Below, piece by piece: positions 45,871 to 56,705 of a stretch of DNA of 64,000 bases (its first letter is position 1; each line of letters begins with the position of its first letter). Origin of the DNA: Zanthoxylum bungeanum. Lineage: Eukaryota > Streptophyta > Magnoliopsida > Sapindales > Rutaceae. The stretch is from positions 62,001 through 126,000 of the forward strand of contig SKCR01034786.1 of NCBI GenBank assembly GCA_019454045.1, in the 5' to 3' direction. The position numbers and the translations under genes were made by a program. The notes beneath the pieces were generated by a model, which searched no databases, was not told the DNA's origin, and saw nothing but the letters and a program-made list of their open reading frames with translations.

Positions 45871-47620
45871 CTTTTATAGTCCAGAAGATAATAAAGTATT
45901 TGTGTCGATAAATGCTACATTTCTTGAGGAGGACTATATGAGAGAGTTCAAACCTCGAAGTAAAGTGTTACTTGAGGAGTTACTTGCTGGTAAAACCAAT
46001 ACACTATTGTCAAATGTTGACAAAGACATTACACCTTCTACATCTGAAAGTCAGATACAAGTTTATCAGGATACCATACCACCTAGACGTAGTGGGAGGG
46101 TTGTAAGATAACCTGAACGCTACCTAGGAAATGGTGAGGTGCAAGTTGTTGCATCTTGTGATGGTATAAATGATCATTGACCTATCGTAGTGCAATAGAA
46201 GACACTGATAAAGAGGAATTGCTCAAAGCCATGAATCTCGAGATGGAGTCTATGTACTCTAACTTAGTCTGGGAACTTGTAGACCAACCTGATGGAGTAA
46301 AACCCATAGGTTGCAAGTGGATCTACAAGAGAAAAAGAGGAATAGATAGGAAAGTGCAGACTTTCAAAGCTAGGCTAGTAGCAAAAGGTTATACCAAAAA
46401 GGAGGGAGTTAACTATAAGAAACTTTCTCGCCAGTAGCTATGCTTAAATCCATCAGGATTCTTCTTTCCATTGCCGCATATTATGACTATGAGATTTGAC
46501 AAATGGACGTCAATACAACATTTTTGAGTGGCAATCTTGATGAGAGTATCTATATGGTACAACCAAAGGGGTTTATTACCCAAGGTCAAGAGGAAAAATT
46601 TTACAAGTTGCAAAAGTCCATTTATGGACTTAAGAAAGCATCTAAATCTTGAACATAAGGTTTGATACTACGATCAAGGCTTTTAACTTTGAGCAGAACA
46701 TCGATGAGCCTTGTGTCTACAAGCGCATCATTGATGTGAAGGTGGTTTTCCTTGTGTTATACGTTGATGATATTTTACTCATTGGGAATGATGTAAAGAT
46801 ATTATCGGATTTGGAAATCTGGCTAGCTAACCAACTCCAGATGAAAGATTTGGGAGAAATAAGTTATGTACTTGGGATCCAAATAATTTGGGATTGTAAG
46901 AAACGAATGTTAGCAATGTCTTAAGTAACCTATATCGATAAGATTCTTGTGCGATTTGGTATGCAGAATTTCAAGAAAGGTAATTTAACTTTTAGGCATG
47001 GAATTCATTTGTCTAAGGAATAGTCTCCTAAGACACCTTAAGGAGTTGAGGAGATGCTTCAGCAGTTGGAAGTCTTATATATGCTATGTTATGCACGAGA
47101 CTGGACATTTGTTTTGCAGTGGGAGTAGTCAGTAGGTTTCAATCCAACCTAGGATTAGATCATTGGGTAGCGGAGAAATATATTCTCAAGTATCTTCAGA
47201 GAATAAGAAATTATATGCTTGTATATACAAGTCTAGATATGATTCTAAGAGGATATATAGACTCTTATTTTTAGACGGATGTCGATTCTAGGAAATCAAC
47301 ATCTGGAACAGCTAAGGAAGTAGTCTGGCTCCATAAGTTCTTAGTAGATCTGGAAGTTGTTCCAGATATGGATAAAACTACTCAAACTTTATTATGATAA
47401 TAGTGGTGCAGTGGCGAACTCCAAAGAACCAAGAAGCCACAATAGGGGTAAGCATATTGAGAGGAAATATCACCTCATCAAGGAGATAGTGCATAGAGGA
47501 GATGTCGTTGTCATGCATATTCCATCCGTAGACAATCTGGCTGATCCGTTTACAAAGACCTTATCAGCTAAAGTGTTGAAAGTCACTTAAAAGGTTTAGG
47601 ATTACATGACATGTCTCATT
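45871..47620 (+). pseudogene. Cop-G reverse transcriptase and RNase H (broken)
   Basis: GCKWIYKRKRGIDRKVQTFK and ARLVAKGY (46,177-46,437), QMDVNTTFLSG after a TGA, LQKSIYGLKKASKS, then the catalytic YVDDILLIGND (46,755-46,790), MKDLGEISYVLGIQI, and RNase H pieces (LYYDNSGAVANSKEP, IERKYHLIKEIVHRGD, DNLADPFTKTL) to about 47,590. At least six stops or frameshifts. YVDD is intact though the gene is not. Confidence 0.8.
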
Positions 47621-47631
47621 TTCTCTATTCC

Positions 47632-47675
47632 AAGTGGGAGATTGTTGGTATTTATGTCCTAGAGTTTCATGTACT
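47632..47675 (+). promoter_or_regulatory. Cop-G PPT and start of its 3' LTR
   Basis: AAGTGGGAGA (47632-47641) followed by TGTTGGTATTTATG from 47643, a typical copia PPT/LTR boundary. Only 33 bp of LTR precede Tat-H; GTACT (47671-47675) would be Tat-H's left target duplication. Confidence 0.75.
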
Positions 47676-49188
47676 TATAGACACTACATTTTTGTATAAA
47701 GCCCAATGATAAGCCTCGTATGGAGGCACTACCCGAGAAGTTGCAGAAGTCGTAAAAAATGGACGTTGGAAAGGAAAATTTTAAAAATTAACACCTTATC
47801 AAAATTTAATTCTTTTGTTTAGCCTAGGTTCTCTCGATTGATCTTTGTTTTAAATGTTAGCCTTGACCCACAACCCATAAAAGCCCACATACCTTACATA
47901 TCTATCCAACCCTTCTAGGCCCACATGCCCAAGCCCAATCTAAGACACTTCAATCATATTTAAACACATGTCAAAATCCAATGAAATCCCCTTCCAAATT
48001 TAAAAATATATTGAATCCAATCCCCACCAAATTTACACAATTTCTTTCCCTAAATAAATTTAATAAAGCACATCCCTTTTTTGCTTGATTTATTTCCTTT
48101 TGAAAACCCATACACAACCCTAACCCTAGCATACACCACTATAAACATCACACAAAACCAAAACCTTAGGGCCTCTTCTCCATTCCTCTCTCTTGGCCAT
48201 AACAAAGAAAAAAATAAACCCTGGACACTTCCTCCCTCATGGCACATTGAAAAAATTCAAAAAAAAAAAATACAAACCCTAATACATTCATTCTTCATTC
48301 TCTCTCTTGGACAACTCTCTACTTCTTCCAACCCTCATGCCTATCTCTCCCAAAATAAACCTTAGCATAGCTCACGCCATCCCTCTCTTATCACCAATCA
48401 ATCGACAACCCAGCTCACACAATCACGTACACAGCACCTTCTCACAAACACACACATATGTGAAGTAGCCCAACCAAAATCACAAAAAAAAAAAACAAAG
48501 CCAACTTCACCATACTGAACAAGCCATATATAAAACACACGCACTCTTATCACTGGACACACACACAGCCCCCATAAACACTCACGACTCACTCTTCTCA
48601 CAAAACACACGCACACATGTAGTCCACAAAGCCATAACCGACCAACAAAGCCAAATTACCCACTAACCGTTAAAGCAACAACAACCCCCCTCACTCACAC
48701 ACTGTAAAATCAATAATAAACTGCCCATTCACGGTTAAAAAAAAACAAACACAATCAACCCTTCATATCACAAAAATCCAAGGCCAAAATAACCTTAAAA
48801 TAGTAACAAAACACCCAAAATAGCCCTTCACCAAATACAAAAACAACGTGAAACCAGTCCAGAAAATAGTCCAATCCAGTCCAAAAATCGCACAAAAAAC
48901 AACCCTAAAACACTATAAAACAACAGCAGAAAATACAGAAAACAGTAGCAAAAATAGAGAAAATAGCAACCCAAAACAATGGGAATATCGAACCAGTGAA
49001 TCAGAAAAGTGACGGAGCATTAATCCTTCTGGCGACGGCGTAATGTACTTCTAAGAAGCAATTTAAAAGGTAAGACCTGAGGGCACTCTTTACTATTTAT
49101 CTTTCCGGTTATTTATTATTATTCTCTCACATTCATCATCATCTTTCTAGTCTATTTTTCTTTTATTTGGATTTGCATGCTATCCCAT

Positions 49189-49283
49189 GTGGTATATCGA
49201 TGGAAACCCAAACATAAATTCCGTAGCCGAATCTGAATGGATGGTAGTACGATCTGTAATTGGGATACAACTCCATGTACTTC
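49189..49283 (+). repeat. Cassette, Tat-H LTR (95 nt)
   Basis: GTGGTATATCGATGG (one base shorter than the others) to TACTTC; the closing repeat is degraded. Confidence 0.78.
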
Positions 49284-49403
49284 TTGAGAAACATCCACGC
49301 ACGTGTTTCATTTTTGTGTTCATTTATTGTTTGTATTTAGTATTCCGCTATTTACTTTTCGTTTCTCATTTCATTTATTTATTTATGCATCATTAACTAT
49401 GCG

Positions 49404-50215
49404 CATGGGCTAATTCCGTCGGATTAAAGGTCCCTCGTTTGAGGGAAATGCCTAAGGGCAGCCTTTACCAAAATATTTTACCACGCCGGATGAAGTACAC
49501 TTGATTGGATGTGAAATACGTTCAATCAGGCATACGAGGTCCCATATAGATGTCAGCCAAGTCTCTTGGTCGCATCTCTTTTATCATTCTGTTATTTACG
49601 TTCGATATGTTATTTCATTTATTTATTTATGCATCGTTAATTAAGCGCATGGGCTAATTATGTCAGACTAAAGGTCCTATATTTGAGGGAAATGCCTAAG
49701 GGTAGCCTTTACCATAATATTTTACCGCGCTGGATGAATTACACTTGATTGGATGTGAAATACGTTCAATGGGGCATATGAGGTCCCATATAGATGTCGG
49801 CCAAGTCTTTTGGTCACATATCTTTTTTCATTCTGTTATTTACGTTCTGTATGTTATTTTATTTATTTATTTATGTATCAATAATTAAGTGCATGGGCTA
49901 ATTATGTCGGATTAAAGGTCCACTGTTTGAGAGAAATGCCTAAGGGAAGCCTTACCATAATATTTGGCCGCGCCGTACGAAGTACACTTGATTGGATGTG
50001 AAATACTTTCAATCGGGCATGGGAGGTCCTATATAGATGTCGGCCAAGTCTCTTGGTCGCATCTTTTTCCTTATTTTATTGTTCATTTCTCATTGTTTTT
50101 TTATCAACTAATGCATTGTTATTTAGTGGGCATGGGCTAATTACGTCAGATTAAAGGCCCCTCATTTATGGGAAATGCCTGAGGGCAGCCTTACCACAGT
50201 ATTTTACCGCACCGT
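49404..50215 (+). repeat. 243-bp tandem array, four units, Tat-H LTR
   Basis: TGGGCTAATT starts at 49406, 49650, 49894 and 50133 (periods 244, 244, 239). The first part of each unit (GATTGGATGTGAAATACG, GCGCATGGGCT, CCGCGCCGG) is homologous to the 182-bp units of Tat-D; the extra 60 bp (GATGTCGGCCAAGTCTCTTG) is unique. Confidence 0.85.
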
Positions 50216-50244
50216 ATATTATCTTGCCATGCATAATATCATAT

Positions 50245-50465
50245 CTCGTTCGAATATGTTCATCAACGCTACACGAATGTATGCATTCTGCCTCACTTCG
50301 TTCGAACGCATTTCCAAACGCTACTCGAACATATGCATTCGGCCTTATCCTATTCGAACGTGTCTCCGAACACTACTCGAATGCATATATTATGTTTTAC
50401 CATGCATCATATCCCATATCATTCGAACGCATTTCCGAACGCTCCACAAACGCTTATACATTGGA
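50245..50465 (+). repeat. ATTCGAACGCATTTCC array, Tat-H LTR
   Basis: About four units of 42-60 bp, each with TTCGAACG...AACGCTACTCGAA and ATGCAT. Confidence 0.7.
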
Positions 50466-50908
50466 CATACATAATTTTTTATCAAATTTTGTGCATGCTT
50501 GCCTCTTTAGTTTTTTTTTTTTTTTTTTTTCATTAGGTACTTAATTATCTCTCTTTATTATTAATTCTTTTACTGTTTTTCTTTATCTACATTCTCACGC
50601 TTCTTTGTTTAATATGTTTATGGAATTATACATGTGCTTTCATTTTTCATTTACGTTTATGGGTGTGCAAACTTTTGTGTTATTTATCTTATGTGTTGCA
50701 TAAGACTTGGTTACATCATTGCGTAAATTCGTTTGTTAAAATTGGCATAAGTAAGAGACCATTCTGAACCCAATGGTTTGAGGTCTTTCTTTGTGAGGGG
50801 TGAGTGCGGACTTAAATAATTTCCCAATTCACACTGGGTGGCGACTTCATTACTCCTGACCGGGCTGCCTGCCCAGACAGTGTCGTCTACATCTCTGTTC
50901 ATACAGTC

Positions 50909-50926
50909 TGGCGACTACACTGGGGA
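50909..50926 (+). promoter_or_regulatory. Tat-H primer binding site
   Basis: TGGCGACTACACTGGGGA, one change from Tat-D, three bases after the LTR. Confidence 0.85.
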
Positions 50927-51955
50927 TAGAGAATCGGCCCCGAAATAATGTGTTGTAATATTTGTGATTTTTGCTTTAGTTAACCTTGTCTCATATATTT
51001 TGCATACCTTTTTTTATTTACCTTGATGGAATCAGGTATCGTGAATTCATTTTCGCTCGTAGTGGCAGATTGTTATATGGCATCATCAATCGTTGTCACG
51101 TACTTTAGGGTATAAAAAAGGTGCACTCACTTGGTCACTCAAACCCTTGAGTGGGGAGTCCTAGTTTTGGGCAACCCTTCACCGGCGGGAGCCTTTATCC
51201 ATACCCCTATAAACCCACATATGAACCATAGTTGTATGTCCTATAGAAGCCACCCTTTATTCTTGTGTTTGGGCCCTATATCATTTGAAGTTCTTTAGCC
51301 ACCTTATCGCAAAAGTGTAAACTTGTTGGGCCTTTTTCAACAGGGACAAGTTTGCACCTCGAGATAATCTGATTGAATGCTTCAAAATGATAATAGGCCA
51401 ACTTGTATGAAAACCTTGATGGGCTTAGAAATTCCAAACATGATCCAAATATGCTAGGAGCATGAGTCTGATGTCCGCACTTGCTTTCATCCAGAAATGA
51501 TACGTCTTCTTAAGGCATAGTTGCATACTTTTGGGTGCTTCCAAGTCCATCCCCATGACCGTGATTACCGAAGGCCCAATTCGTCATTTCTAGATAATGG
51601 CATGATCCTCATAATAGGCTTAGTTAATATTGTAAATGGACTATCTTTGTCTATTACAGATGAGAAGGGACTGAGGTAGCCAAGGTCCACCCCGTAGCAT
51701 AGTAGAGAATGATTTTGTGTACCCCACATCGGTGCATAATGTGAGGCATGCCTAGAACCAAAAAAAAAGACTTGCCACGAGTGTGGGAGGAATAAGGTCG
51801 AAAGGATATATGTTTTTTTGGTAACAACATGTATTTTATGTATTTCACGCATCACATGCATACACGCGCCATGCTAACTCCTAGTTTTAAAAGTCATCTT
51901 AGATATCTGTTGGGTTAGAGAAAAAGAAAGATGTTTCAAGAAGAGGTTAGCGAGC
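50927..51955 (+). other. Tat-H 5' leader
   Basis: Homologous to the Tat-D leader; best preserved around 51,110-51,180 (GGTGCACTCACTTGGTCAC, CCCTTGAGTGGGGAG), including the CACTCA (51124-51129) / TGAGTG (51148-51153) inverted repeat with the same 18-nt loop as Tat-D. No gene. Confidence 0.75.
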
Positions 51956-52650
51956 ATGAGTGCATTAGTCAATGAAGGTTCCCGTCTGGATCAGTTAGAG
52001 ACCAAAATAACCAAAATTACTGAGCAACTACAAGTTTTGACCAATGTTGTGGCTAATTTGACCGTACCTCATATAACCAATAATAGGAAGTACTGCAATC
52101 GGAATAAAAATACCATTAGGGGACCTTCAGGTACCAAGCCCACTCCTTCTGAGGTCGCCCCTATCAGAAACAGGCGATTCTCCAATTTTGATAGACCTTT
52201 GTCAGAGGTGTTTGAAGAGCTGAAAAGGCAAGGACTCCTAAATCCCTTAGAACCTAAACCACTTCCAAACCATGTGCCATGCTACCTTGACCTAAACCTA
52301 TACTCTTACCTCCACCAGTGAAAGGCCATGAAACTGACAAATGCACCCACCTTATGAATGAAATCCAAGACCTCATTGATGCCCATAAAATACCCGACCC
52401 GGAAATCGAACAACCCAACGCACACAGAAACCATCCACCAACCCACATGAACAACTTCGGCCTACCCGACAGCCTTGTCCTCCAAACTCATAACCACCAA
52501 ACTTCCTGCATGGGGATATGGGGCAACAGTAGTAAACATGAAACAGAGCAGATGGGGGATTTCTGGGAAAACTTCTCAAACAGTGACAATGAGGAGGTTC
52601 CAAAAGGGGAAAGTAAATGGGAAAAAAACTACTGCAATTGGAGAATCTGA
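51956..52650 (+). pseudogene. Tat-H gag with in-frame core deletion
   Basis: Open from ATG 51956 (MSALVNEGSRLDQLETK) for 121 codons. After the N-terminal coil (ITEQLQVL, VVANLTV) the frame goes directly to GPSGTKPTPSEVAPIRNRRF and LSEVFEELKRQGLL, skipping the whole capsid-like domain seen in Tat-D (about 27,370-28,080). It ends at a TGA just before KGHETDKCTHLMNEIQDL, and FWENFSNSDNEEVP follows near 52,560. The join is near 52,090. The protein would lack the domain that builds the particle. Confidence 0.78.
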
Positions 52651-53869
52651 TGTTCTAAGAAAGGAAGAAGATGGAGGAAGACAAAGTTATAAATTATGGA
52701 GTTGTTTGTTTTCCTAATCTTATTCAATTTTTATCCCACATTTATTAATCATAAGACATTGATTTCGCCTACTTGTTCGAGTCTCTTTCTTTAATAGTTA
52801 AGCATAAGTCTGATGATGATGAAATTGATTACTTCGGGGTGAAACCTTAGAAACGATAAGTTCTTGATACAGTTTTATCTGATGATTTGAGTAATTGATC
52901 TAGGTTAGACTCGTGACCAACTTAATCATAGGTTTATAGTAGTGAAAACCTGAGTAGTCGGAAAGATGACTAGTTGAAGAAACTGTAAGTTGGTAAATGA
53001 CCGTTTACTTAGATGTCTATCTTGATTTGCTTGTGTTATGATGTGTGGTATTGCTGAAAACAAAAGAAAAGTCTCGCAATATATATATATATAAACCACC
53101 TATAACCGATAAGCGTGAAGCTACTCATGGGCGAGTATTAGGACCACCATGAGGAGAAATACTGCCATAAAGGGTAGGTGTGTTGAAAAAAAAAGAAAAA
53201 GAAAGAAAAAAACATGACATATTGAGTAGAGAAAAGTAATTGCAGAGTATAATTGAGACATCAAACCCAATTTTTAAACGAAATCATTGAGTTGGCTTAC
53301 CTAGGAATCAAGCTGTAAATGAACCTTTGCACACACACACACACTTTGACTCTGGCTTAGATCATTTATTCAAAGACTTACATTTGAGTTGCATCGAGTG
53401 CTTTGAAGATTCTCTGGTCTCATTACTGAGCATTCTTTGGGGACAATGATATGTATAACTATTGGGACTATTTCGTAGCCTGTAATAGGTTATGTTGATA
53501 CAAAATGTGACACCACGTAGTCTATCTTGACCTAGTGCAAGCAGTGGAGAGCATAAACCTAAACCAGGTTTGGGGGCGACCAGTCTACCACCTCGTGAAT
53601 AAAGGACATAACAGGATCTTGAGCCAAGGGACCAAAGAAAACTAAGCAATCACCAGAGTAGAATTCGCAGGAGGAAACTATTAGGAGGCCCAAGGGGCGA
53701 CCAAAGACTTTTATATGCAAAGGGCACCAAAGAGCCCAAGGAAGGCCTAACCCATCGGAATTGGAAATAAATCCATGCATATATGCATACATGTCACATA
53801 CATGTAATTTTTGTTTTGTGTTCACAGGTTTAAAAATTGGCAAGGACGAGCAAGCTGGGAATGACAACA
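52651..53869 (+). other. Tat-H: segment X and residual 3' UTR
   Basis: No gene. Segment X (about 52,792-53,490) as in Tat-A 3272-4056, conserved core 53095-53182. Then 53,500-53,720 I cannot place, and 53,725-53,830 matches the post-integrase region of Tat-A (CCTAACCC, CATGCATATATGCATACATG). In Tat-A segment X comes after that block, here before it. Confidence 0.6.
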
Positions 53870-54279
53870 AACCATCTCAATTCAGTAACAGTTCAAAAAT
53901 GAACCATCTCACATTCAGGAATGGTTCAAAAATGAACCATCTCAACTCAGTAACGGTTCAAAAATAAACCATCTTAACCCAGGAACAGTTCAAAAATAAA
54001 CCATTTCTCATCAAGTAACGGTTCAAAAATGAACCATCTCTATTCAGTAACGGTTAAAAATTAACCATCTCTCATCAAGTAACGGTTCAAAAATGAACCA
54101 TCTCTCATCAAGTAACGGTTCAAAAATGAACCATCTCTCATCAAGTAATAGTTAAAAAATGAACCATCTCTCATCAAGTAACGGTTCGGGAATGAACCAC
54201 CTCAACTCAATAACGGTTCCAAAATAAACCATCTTTCATCAAGTAATGATTCGGGAATGAACCAGGGGCAGGCACCTCG
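53870..54279 (+). repeat. 34-bp hairpin array, Tat-H 3' UTR
   Basis: About eleven units of roughly 34 bp. Most carry GGTTCAAAAATGAACC, a perfect GGTTCA/TGAACC hairpin with a 4-nt loop, followed by ATCTCTCATCAAGTAAC. Two units near 54,185 and 54,250 read TTCGGGAATGAACC, linking them to the Tat-A 4610-4800 array. Confidence 0.88.
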
Positions 54280-56691
54280 TTTTGGACAATTATGACCTAT
54301 AACATCACAATTTGTACATAACATGGTGTTGTTGTACAAATTAACTGTGTGACAAAGGAAATTGCTCTTTTATCATTTGTGATTAGATCACCAAGATGTA
54401 TAAATGATAGAAGGTCCTTATGATTAGTTTCGGATTGAGATGATATGAGACAATATCAATCCACGAAGGTTTAATCATTAAATATCCCTAGTCCTAGTAT
54501 TATCGAGATTGGACATCGATAATGCAGAATAGACTAGTATTACACTTGTGCGTGTTGTGGGAGCATAACGGCATAGTTCTCATATATTTGGGTATTAGAT
54601 ACTCATGCAAGTGTAATAGGAGGTTGTGTTTTACCGATGGTACGGAAAACAGCTTCGCTCTGGATAGACTCCTCGGAATTCCATTGGTAGTATAACTATG
54701 TGTCTATGGAAGTCTGAATCAAGGTAGGTGTATTTGGTCTTAACCTGAGACTTGCACCGCTAATACTTGCGACAATCAATATACTTTGGTTTTGGTCATC
54801 CAGGGCTTTAACCGATTCTGTGTACGCCTCTTCTGGGTATATTGAGAATCGTAGTGTATTGGGTGTGATGTCAAGATGGAAGTATCACTTCAGTTATAGT
54901 GGAGATGATGATCACGTAGGATATGAAACTAGTGCTCTTATGTACTGCAGTCATCGGGATAATATGACTAGGTTATAGTTATCCGATTATAGAGACTAGT
55001 TACCAGACATCCGATATGTGCTTCGTACGGGGCAGACACTATTCCAGCCCCAGCCTTAGCACGTGAACATCCGATACTGGATCGAAATACGCAATAATAC
55101 GTATAATACACCTGATATAGATCATATATTCCTAAAAGAATATTTCTGGAGAATTGGGTAGGCATGGCGCTTTGCTAGAAGCCAATCTTGTCTTGTAAAT
55201 CGGTAAAAATATAGTACTAGGTACGTACGTATTCGGATAGTCCGATAACTGGATTTACTGCCAATATATCCGGGGATCTCATGGGTCGCTTCCTGAAGAT
55301 TCACCGATGACGTATGACTCGCACTTTATTAATCTGGGATTAATTAGAGGAGAGAGAAAATTAATCTGGGATTAATTACAGAGATATTTTATCTAGGATA
55401 AAATACTATTTAAAGAGAGAACGATTAATTTGGAATTAATCAATAAAATAATATATTCGATATATTATACGAAATTGGATTTCGACGCGGAATTGAAATT
55501 AGATTTTAATTCGGGCAAACGAGTTAATTTAGAATTAATTCGTTAGCGACGTGAATAGTAATTTTGATAGGCATAATTATTTAATTAAATTTGATTAATT
55601 ACGTCACGACGGAATTTCGTTAATTCGGCATTAGCAAACTCGAGCCCGAGAGTGTTTGCGGGCCCACTCGCATTTTGAATCGAGTGGGGCCCACATGTCA
55701 CATCAACTATCACATCACTTGTCAACTTTAGTCACTTTGATTGATGGAAGTAGATGTGAAATGATGCTTGAGTGTGAAACACTCTAAAGTGATGTGTGAT
55801 AGAAATTTACCATTTAATATTACGGTATTTGACTTTTCCATTAAGTGTATTAGATACACTTTACACAAAAATCATTTTATCTCTGTCTCACTCTCTTCTT
55901 CACTCTCGCCCAAGGGGCATTTTCTTCTTCATTTTTCTAGTTTCATCGTGAGTTAAGGGAGAAGGACATGAAGTTTTGCGGCAAAATCTAGGCATAATTA
56001 TTTAATTAAATTTGATTTAATCACGTCACGACGGAAATTCATTAATTCGGAATTAGCGAACTCGAGCCCGAGAGTGTTTGCGGGCCCACTCGTATTTTGA
56101 ATCGAGTGGGTCCCACATGTCACATCAACCATCACATCACTTGTCAACTTTAGTCACTTTGATTGATGGAAGTAGATGTGAAATGATGCTTGAGTGTGAA
56201 ACACTCTAAAGTGATGTGTGATAGACATTTACCATTAATATTATGGTATTTGACTTTTCCATTAAGTGTATTAGATACACTTTACCAAAAATCATTTTAT
56301 CTCTCTCTCACTCTCTTCTTCACTCTTACCCAAGGGGCATTTTCTTCTCTATTTTTCTGGTTTCACGTGAGTTAAAGGAGAAGGATATGAAATTTTACGG
56401 CAAAATTTTCGGAGTGCTAGCACGCTTTTGGAGTCTTGCGAAGGTGATAGGGAACCGCACATGTGAGCATGGAATCATCATTCAAAAGCTTGGAGCTTGG
56501 AGATCCTTCCATGGCCGAAAATTGGAGAGCAAAAACAGCCCACTGCCGTGAGCCCTAAGAGGGAAAAGCTTGAAGTTTTTGTTCATTGCATCGCTCAACC
56601 GATCATTGTAAGTATTCCCTAACTTCTTTGAGTATTCGCACATGTGTTTCATTGCTTAAATTGATCCTTGAGACCTTAGAGAAACCTAACA
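54280..56691 (+). mobile_element. Cop-I 5' LTR with internal duplication
   Basis: About 2.41 kb; the start is uncertain by a few bases (GTTTTGGACAATTATGACC), the end is CCTAACA. Two TTAATC/GATTAA inverted repeats lie near 55,330-55,375. A 421-bp tandem duplication explains most of the extra length over the 2.1-kb relatives. Confidence 0.83.
55569..56410 (+). repeat. 421-bp tandem duplication in Cop-I LTR
   Basis: AGGCATAATTATTTAATT begins at 55569 and 55990. Both copies run through GAGCCCGAGAGTGTTTGCGG and end near GGCAAAATYT. They differ at scattered sites, so the duplication is not recent. Confidence 0.88.
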
Positions 56692-56692
56692 A

Positions 56693-56705
56693 TGGTATCA
56701 GAGCC
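56693..56705 (+). promoter_or_regulatory. Cop-I primer binding site
   Basis: TGGTATCAGAGCC one base after the LTR: intact initiator-Met type. Confidence 0.9.

Larger units (their letters stand above)
42540..47675 (+). mobile_element. Cop-G: old, decayed Ty1/copia element
   Basis: Copia gag-pol on the plus strand, followed by a PPT and the first 33 bases of a 3' LTR, which Tat-H interrupts. The 5' end is not resolved: no PBS or LTR start is seen before gag, and Tat-F abuts it at 42539. Gag and pol wording differs from Cop-B/C/I, so it is a separate copia family. Tat-F and Tat-H both appear to sit in this element. Confidence 0.75.
47676..50905 (+). mobile_element. Tat-H 5' LTR
   Basis: 3,230 bp. 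Start TATAGAC (family TGTAGGC), end CATACA. One 95-nt cassette, a 243-bp x 4 array, an irregular ATTCGAACGCATTTCCGAAC array, a T run at about 50,512-50,530, then the U5-like block. The sequence is clearly more diverged than Tat-A/D/F. Confidence 0.87.
47676..54279 (+). mobile_element. Tat-H: pol-less Tat-type derivative
   Basis: 5' LTR, PBS, leader, internally deleted gag, then straight into segment X and a 3'-UTR array. Protease, RT, both RNases H and integrase are absent. The 3' LTR is not in the window because Cop-I enters its array. It resembles a non-autonomous derivative that would need proteins from a full Tat, though a secondary deletion is equally possible. Confidence 0.8.

Noticed and set aside
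48116..48130. AACCCTAACCCTAGC, telomere-like
   Set aside because: Only two units inside an LTR; too short for an interstitial telomere.
53870..54279. CRISPR-like array with about 34-bp period
   Set aside because: Both the repeat and the would-be spacer are similar from unit to unit, there are no cas genes, and the context is a plant Tat 3' UTR.
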